Shown here piece after piece: positions 58,229-64,000 of a DNA stretch of 64,000 nt. Origin of the DNA: Candidatus Woesearchaeota archaeon (GTDB lineage Archaea; Nanobdellota; Nanobdellia; Woesearchaeales; JACPIF01); the NCBI GenBank assembly GCA_016188215.1, contig JACPIF010000004.1, forward strand, positions 1 through 64,000. Reading direction: 5' to 3'. The notes beneath the pieces are model-generated. The model searched no databases, was not told the DNA's origin, and saw only the letters and a list, made by a program, of their open reading frames with translations. Every line of letters begins with the position of its first letter. The stretch's first letter is position 1. A program made the translations under genes and the position numbers.

Positions 58229-58942
58229 TTATTTGCTGGACCTTTTCATTGTCTTATAACCATAGTACGAAAGAAGGGCCAATATAATTAAAACAAGCAC
58301 ATATACTACCAACTTCTTTACATTAATTCCACCAGAGCAGTCATAATCATTTCCGCCGCTGCAATCAGGATCACATAACCCGTCTGCTGCTTTATCACAC
58401 ACTCCATCTGCCTGCCCGGACCTGCAATCTGAAGAGCATGCTATATAATTCTCGCCTTTGTCGCATACCCTGTTGCCACAGGTGCAATCGCTTGGACAGG
58501 TGTCTATAGATTCAATGCCTTCGCATACCTTGTTCTCGTTGCACACTGAGAATGAGCTTACGTCCACTTCAAACATTATCTCCCTACCCTTCAGGATTAA
58601 TACGCTTTTTGCGTTTGGGTAGTAAGGGAGAACCAGGTCTACCACAGTTGAGCTTGGCTGACTAGCCGCTGCTCCGCCTGGAGCGCGAAAAATCGCGACT
58701 TCTACGTTAAAAGTTGTCTCGTAAAGAACCTCGCCATTAAATGAAGTGATTCTGGCAGTATACAGCTTGCCATCTGTTTTACTCATTGGCTCTGCTGGAA
58801 CAAGCTCTATATTCTTGAGCGTGAATTTTCCTGAGTCAAAGTCAAGGGCAATCGAATACGACACTGTTTCGGCTTTGACCAATGATATCAATGCGAAAAT
58901 TGCTAGCATCACTAAGAAAATTTTCATTTGAGTTTTCCCCAT
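58229..58942 (-). CDS. secreted membrane-anchored Cys-rich protein
   Basis: Signal peptide; CGNRVCDKGENYIACSSDC; C-terminal TM LVVYVLVLIILALLSYYGYKTMKR. Confidence 0.65.
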   Translation of the reverse strand: MGKTQMKIFLVMLAIFALISLVKAETVSYSIALDFDSGKFTLKNIELVPAEPMSKTDGKLYTARITSFNGEVLYETTFNVEVAIFRAPGGAAASQPSSTVVDLVLPYYPNAKSVLILKGREIMFEVDVSSFSVCNENKVCEGIESIDTCPSDCTCGNRVCDKGENYIACSSDCRSGQADGVCDKAADGLCDPDCSGGNDYDCSGGINVKKLVVYVLVLIILALLSYYGYKTMKRSSK

Positions 58943-58960
58943 TTTATTTTCATCTCCTTT

Positions 58961-61870
58961 TTATCCCGCGTCTCCACAAAATCTGCGGCCCCTGGTTCCC
59001 TGTGGTTCAATCCCGCTGGGAGATTCGTTAGTGCAACTCGTTGAAGAGAGTCTGGCTGTAATATTTATATCCTCTGATTTCATAATAAAAGAGCAGGTTT
59101 GATTCATTGGATTCTCACACGGGCTTGCCATCCAGCGGAAAAACCTTGAGCCGTCAAAAGCTTCGGCCTTTATCGAGAACCTTGATGATTCTGGCCAATT
59201 TGTTTTTCCCATCTTGCAGTTATAGCCGCAGATTTCCTTCTCCAGAGTAGAGTTGTATAATATGAACTTGCCGTCGCCAGTACCCTCTTTTGTTACGGTT
59301 ACTGTAAATGTCCTGGGCTTATTTAGCTCAACTTTCAGCCCTGGGCCTGGCGCGTGGGTTGCAGTGAAAGCATCAATCTTCTTCTGGATCTCGCGCTCGT
59401 TCACCGGCCCGAAATCAATCCCAAGGTCTACGCTGACCATCAAAGATAGTTTTGCAGGCCGTATGTTCTTATGCACAAATGCGCAGCCGCCATCACTCCA
59501 GTCGCTTCCGTCAGGGAACAGGCCGAGCGCAGGATAGCTTGCCACGGGATGCTTGTAATATGTTGTTCCAGGCATATCTTTAATGCCGGTGAAGTAATGC
59601 ACTCCGCGGACACCTTCAAGGTCGCCCCATTTCCTTTTGGCTTCTTCCACGTTAGTGGCGCAGTTCGGCAAGTCATAGTATTGCATATAATCATTCCCAC
59701 CATATTCCACGTATTCGTCCCCAAGGCTGCCTATTGCATGGCCGAGCTCATGAACCAGTGTCCTTCCTACAAATTCCTGCCCTCTTATAGGATCCTGCAA
59801 TGAAAGAAATACTTTTCCCCCAGAAGCGTCTGAAGTTGGGAAGTTGGCAAAAGACCTGAATAGCTCCACTGATGAGACTATGACAGTGTCCCTGCTGCAT
59901 GTCCTGACAAACCTCTCGTAATCGTCATAATCGGGGACAGTAAGATTGCCCACGCCTTCAAACCCTGAAGGCTCCTCGTGATGCTTATAGTCCGGAGCCA
60001 AGACCATCCAAACATTAAATTTCTGCTTGTTTTCCTTGAACGGAGAAAGGCTGAACACGCCAAGCTTATTTTGCGATATGCTTTCAAAATCCATGAGCAG
60101 GTTTATTCCCTCCTTCAGCACATTGTAATCCTTAAAACCATCGCCTACAAAGACTATGTCCAGCTTGTCTTTCGGATCGCCATTGACCCAGACTGGCTTG
60201 CAGGCTGGCTCGCCTATGCATTTGCGCACCTGTGAATTGCATGTCCTTCCTTCTCCGCAGTCACTGTCGGAACAGCAGTCAAATTTCTGGCATTTGTGAT
60301 TGTTGACAGTGCCGCATGCGCATTGCACTGGAACGCAGCCCTGTTCAGAGCATGCCTTGTCATTCGGGCATTCTGAATCGCCACTGCAGCCTGCAGTGAA
60401 TTTTGCAATCACTGAATGAGCATTCTGAATCTTAATAGTGCATTCATTCTGAGTGCCGGCGCACGAGCCGCTCCAGCTTTCAAATAACCATCCCTTTGCA
60501 GGCTCAGCTATTAGCCTGACTGTATCTCCAGGAGCATACATCGCAGAGCAATTGTTTCCGCAATCAATCCTGCCGTCTGCAGTCTCCACCCTGCCATTCC
60601 CGACTGTCCCTGCTGAAAGCCTTGGCTCATGGCCCCCCAGCTTGCCGAAAGATATGCGCATCATCCCCCTTTCAGTATTGTATACCACCCAGAGAACAAT
60701 GTCGCCATAAGCTTCGTCAATCGGGCCGGATGCGCCAACTTTATTCCAGTTTTCCAGCACCAACTTCCTCGTCCTTCCATCGGGAAACATGCCCCAGATG
60801 TTCCAGTCAATCGGTACAATCGGAAGGACTTTCCATGTGCCGGAAGAGCTGCTGTACTGCCATGTGGCATTTGGATACAGGATAAGTTTTGTAGGAGGAA
60901 CTTTCAATCTTACAGCTTCATCCCATGCATTCACTGAAGAGCCGCCCTTGGCAGAAGACAGCTCCATCGTGTATATGCGCCAGATGCCGAAAAGGTTGGC
61001 ATCAAGGAGATTCTCTTTCTGGGGCTCGTCAGAAGTGTCATTGAGCACTTTCAGGATTTCATCCTTTACCTTGTCTATGGTTTCATTCTCGGTAAGGTTG
61101 CTGGCGGCTGTTTGATTTATTGGAGCGATTGGAGTGAGGTTTATGCTGGTGGCATTATCCGCCCCTATCTTTGGCTCGCCGGTTATGTTGCTCACATTAA
61201 GGATTGTTATTGGGATATCCTCAGGAGCGCTCTCATTCGGGGGGCTTATGATGATTAACTTTGTTATGTTTTCAATGTCAGTCTCATTGCTGCCATTCAG
61301 GATCATCTTGATAAACCCGGGACCAATCATTGTCCCGTTGAAGCCAGGGCCAATCTCAACTTTTATGTATCCCGGGCCAATAGTTACATTCAAGCCAGGG
61401 CCGAGCTCAGGCGCCACAAATCCCGGGCCAATGGTTGCCTTCTTGTACCCTTCGCCAATCTCAGGCCTTGTGTAATTATCTGTAGTTGGTGCCACAAATC
61501 CCGGGCCAACCGTAGCTTTCTCATAGCCGGGGCCAATGGTTGCATTAACGTACCCCGCGCCGATAGTAGGCGATGTGTAATTGCCATCAGATTTTGGGGC
61601 TATGTAGCCTTCGCCTGCAGTAGGAGACTTATAGCTGTTGTCTGAAGTGGGTGATGTGTAACTATTGTCTGAAGTTGGGGATTTATAGCTGCTGTCTGAG
61701 GTCGGTGAAATATAACTGCCGTCTGAAGCAGGCGAGCTGTAGGATGAGGTCTCGTTGGCAGTTGCGTAGCCAGTCAATGACGGCGGGGCAAGCAGAACGA
61801 TGAGGACCAGCAGGAAAGCAGGTATACAAATATTCCACGCGTCTGAAGTTATGATTTTATGGATATTCAT
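58961..61870 (-). CDS. large secreted protein with M64-like peptidase domain and N-terminal 9-aa repeats
   Basis: TLVHELGHAIGSLGDEYVEYGG; KLDIVFVGDGFKDYNVL; two basket-like Cys repeat domains; N-terminal TM/signal. Confidence 0.8.
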   Translation of the reverse strand: MNIHKIITSDAWNICIPAFLLVLIVLLAPPSLTGYATANETSSYSSPASDGSYISPTSDSSYKSPTSDNSYTSPTSDNSYKSPTAGEGYIAPKSDGNYTSPTIGAGYVNATIGPGYEKATVGPGFVAPTTDNYTRPEIGEGYKKATIGPGFVAPELGPGLNVTIGPGYIKVEIGPGFNGTMIGPGFIKMILNGSNETDIENITKLIIISPPNESAPEDIPITILNVSNITGEPKIGADNATSINLTPIAPINQTAASNLTENETIDKVKDEILKVLNDTSDEPQKENLLDANLFGIWRIYTMELSSAKGGSSVNAWDEAVRLKVPPTKLILYPNATWQYSSSSGTWKVLPIVPIDWNIWGMFPDGRTRKLVLENWNKVGASGPIDEAYGDIVLWVVYNTERGMMRISFGKLGGHEPRLSAGTVGNGRVETADGRIDCGNNCSAMYAPGDTVRLIAEPAKGWLFESWSGSCAGTQNECTIKIQNAHSVIAKFTAGCSGDSECPNDKACSEQGCVPVQCACGTVNNHKCQKFDCCSDSDCGEGRTCNSQVRKCIGEPACKPVWVNGDPKDKLDIVFVGDGFKDYNVLKEGINLLMDFESISQNKLGVFSLSPFKENKQKFNVWMVLAPDYKHHEEPSGFEGVGNLTVPDYDDYERFVRTCSRDTVIVSSVELFRSFANFPTSDASGGKVFLSLQDPIRGQEFVGRTLVHELGHAIGSLGDEYVEYGGNDYMQYYDLPNCATNVEEAKRKWGDLEGVRGVHYFTGIKDMPGTTYYKHPVASYPALGLFPDGSDWSDGGCAFVHKNIRPAKLSLMVSVDLGIDFGPVNEREIQKKIDAFTATHAPGPGLKVELNKPRTFTVTVTKEGTGDGKFILYNSTLEKEICGYNCKMGKTNWPESSRFSIKAEAFDGSRFFRWMASPCENPMNQTCSFIMKSEDINITARLSSTSCTNESPSGIEPQGTRGRRFCGDAG

Positions 61871-62868
61871 TGCAGATCGTCATTTGTATGGCCAAACTTC
61901 ATTTGGATGATGCCGGGGTTTGCAACAGTAGGAGGCTCTACGCGGTAGATGACCCAGAAAAAGTCTATTCCGCCAAATGGCGAATACTCTATCGGGCCGT
62001 CAGCCTCTGCCTTGTTCCAGTTATGCAGTACTACTTTCTTGGCAGGGCCATATGATTCAGAGCCCCACTTTTTCCAATCATCTTCTTCAATGTCCTTAAC
62101 TTCCCACGTGCCTTTTGAGTCTCCAAATTTCCAGGTTGCGTCCTTGTTTAGCTCAAGAAGCCTGAAGGATATATCACTTGCGCCCCGACCGCCTATATCG
62201 TAAAAAATAGTCTGGGAATAGATGCGCCAGTCATTGACTAAATCAGGATCTATATTGCCTTTCCCGGAAACCTGCTCCAGTGGTTTTTCAGCTGGCTGCT
62301 CAACTATCTCAAATGAGTCAACCATGCGCTGCACTTCCTTCTGAAAGTTCTGGAACTCCTCCTCATCAGCTGCAAATGAAAGGATGTATGCATTGCCGTT
62401 CCTTACAGTCCATACCTGTAAGACCCGGAGCTTGTTTCCCTGAGGGCCTGTTGAGCTGTACACCACTTTGCGGCCAGGGCTGCTGCTCAGCTGCACTTCT
62501 GCAGGATTAGATACTTCAATATCTGGCAATGCTTCTTTCAATAGGGCGAGCGCACTTGCAGTATATGCATCAAGGGATATTAACGGATCTGAAAGCTCAT
62601 CCACCACTATGTTGAAACTTTCAGCAAAAGTGTCATTAGACTTTAAAGGAGGTACAAAAACTGCAGCAATGCCTGCCTCATCTGCCTTTACAAGCCAATC
62701 TTTCGGATATTGCATCTGTATCTTATAGTACGAATTCTGGTATACGGTGAATTCTGTTTCTGCAGGTTTCGCTTCATTTGAGTTCTGGCTAGAAGATGGA
62801 GCCTGAGGCGTGCAGCCTAATAGTATGATAAGAAGCAATAGGATTACTGGTGGTCTATTACCTTTCAA
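61867..62868 (-). CDS. lipoprotein with PsbP-like domain and a C-terminal domain shared with 58961-61870
   Basis: LLLLIILLGCTPQ lipobox; YKIQMQYPKDWLVKADEAGIAAVFV; WRIYSQ...GTWEV...NWNKAEADGPI. Confidence 0.7.
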   Translation of the reverse strand: MKGNRPPVILLLLIILLGCTPQAPSSSQNSNEAKPAETEFTVYQNSYYKIQMQYPKDWLVKADEAGIAAVFVPPLKSNDTFAESFNIVVDELSDPLISLDAYTASALALLKEALPDIEVSNPAEVQLSSSPGRKVVYSSTGPQGNKLRVLQVWTVRNGNAYILSFAADEEEFQNFQKEVQRMVDSFEIVEQPAEKPLEQVSGKGNIDPDLVNDWRIYSQTIFYDIGGRGASDISFRLLELNKDATWKFGDSKGTWEVKDIEEDDWKKWGSESYGPAKKVVLHNWNKAEADGPIEYSPFGGIDFFWVIYRVEPPTVANPGIIQMKFGHTNDDLQ

Positions 62869-62992
62869 TAAAATCCCTCTTTTTAGTACTATTTTCCTTG
62901 ATTACTCCTATATATAGATTTCGTCCACTAGTCCTCCACTTAGTCCACTAGTAGAAACTTTTATTATTGCCTGCCTGTTTGGGCACTGGAAA

Positions 62993-63979
62993 ATGGGAAA
63001 TCTGCCCTTTGAAAAGGTAAAACGTGATGTTTTGGTAAAGCGGGAAGCAAACACTTCTCCAGAGTATGGCAAAAAGCCGGAAGAAAGGGCTGCTGAGGAG
63101 CGCATACAGTACTCTGTTGTCAACATTGACAAGCCGCGCGGGCCGACATCACACCAGGTGAGCGAGTACGTGCAGAAGATATTCGGCATTGACAAGGCTG
63201 GGCATTCCGGCACGCTTGATCCACATGTAACTGGTGTGCTGCCCATAGCGCTCGGCAGAGGAACAAGGATTACACAATTTCTGCTGACAGCAGGTAAAGA
63301 ATATGTTGGCATCATGCATCTGCATAAAGAGGTGCCTGAGAAGGAAATAAGGGAAGCAGTTGCTAAATTCACAGGAAAACTTATGCAAAAAGTCCCCCTG
63401 AGGAGCGCGGTGAAGCGGCAGGTGCGGGAGCGTGAAGTGTACTATTTTGACATTCTTGAGATTGACGGGAAGGATGTGCTGTTTAAAGTCGGGACGCAGG
63501 CTGGGACTTACATCAGGATGATCTGCCATGATGTTGGAAAATACTTGAAAGTCGGGGCGCACATGTCTGAACTGCGGAGGACAAAGGCAGGGATGTTTGA
63601 TGAGAGCACTCTAATTACATTGCAGGATCTGCAGGATTATTTTGTATATTCAAAAGAAGGGAATGATGCGAAGCTTAGACAGGCACTGCAGCCGGTTGAG
63701 CTTGGAGTAACGCATCTTCCTAAAGTGTGGGTAATTGACAACACGGTTGACGCGCTCTGCCACGGTACGCAACTAGCGGTGCCGGGAATTTGTAAATATA
63801 ATACGGGAATCAAAGAAAAGGACACGGTTGCCCTAATGACGCTGAAAGATGAATTAGTTGCAGTAGGGAATGCTGCCATGAGCTCTGAGCAGATTGGAAA
63901 GGAGAGCAAGGGGATTGCAGTGAGGCCAAGTGCTGTGTTTATGCAGCCGGGTGTTTATCCGAGGTATAAGAAAATATAA
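62993..63979 (+). CDS. cbf5: archaeal Cbf5/TruB tRNA/rRNA pseudouridine synthase
   Basis: NIDKPRGPTSHQVSEYVQKIFGIDKAGHSGTLDPHVTGVLPIALGRGTRI; C-terminal PUA. Confidence 0.96.
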   Translation: MGNLPFEKVKRDVLVKREANTSPEYGKKPEERAAEERIQYSVVNIDKPRGPTSHQVSEYVQKIFGIDKAGHSGTLDPHVTGVLPIALGRGTRITQFLLTAGKEYVGIMHLHKEVPEKEIREAVAKFTGKLMQKVPLRSAVKRQVREREVYYFDILEIDGKDVLFKVGTQAGTYIRMICHDVGKYLKVGAHMSELRRTKAGMFDESTLITLQDLQDYFVYSKEGNDAKLRQALQPVELGVTHLPKVWVIDNTVDALCHGTQLAVPGICKYNTGIKEKDTVALMTLKDELVAVGNAAMSSEQIGKESKGIAVRPSAVFMQPGVYPRYKKI

Positions 63980-64000
63980 TCTGAAGTACATTATGTCATA

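Noticed and set aside
1-64000. tRNA/rRNA genes
   Set aside because: Intergenic regions were scanned for tRNA T-arm-like GTTCRA and CCA-type structures; nothing convincing, but no covariance search could be run.

Overview
This 64 kb window looks like a gene-dense archaeal chromosome segment. TATA-like boxes, archaeal-type ribosomal proteins, aIF2-gamma, Rpb4, PolB, Cbf5, SepF, an A/V-type ATPase operon and many small secreted or pilin-like proteins suggest a DPANN / Woesearchaeota-like lineage; that placement is inference. Most of the window is housekeeping: ileS, aspS plus an AsnRS-like paralog, polB, tpiA, metK, mtnP, apt, r-protein clusters, atpHIKECFABD, an Lhr-type helicase and cbf5. The most interesting non-standard signal is a dispersed family of about 80-140 nt intergenic elements, with 7 recognisable copies plus at least one partial copy. 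Each has 2-3 consecutive hairpins whose stems change by compensatory base-pair substitutions while loops and length drift. They look like a mobile or multi-copy structured RNA. A second, unrelated repeat family (2 copies) sits directly 3' of genes in a pilin-like cluster. Other notable items: a TyrA-like gene split by an apparent frameshift; a HEPN/MNT pair whose HEPN lacks a recognisable Rx4-6H motif; a palindromic site between divergent XRE-CBS and metK genes near SAM/MTA salvage genes; an M64-like secreted peptidase with 17 nine-residue repeats; an undescribed-looking domain duplicated in two adjacent secreted proteins; and overlapping perfect palindromes inside the low-complexity tail of eS19. 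No rRNA, tRNA, CRISPR array or complete transposase was recognised.
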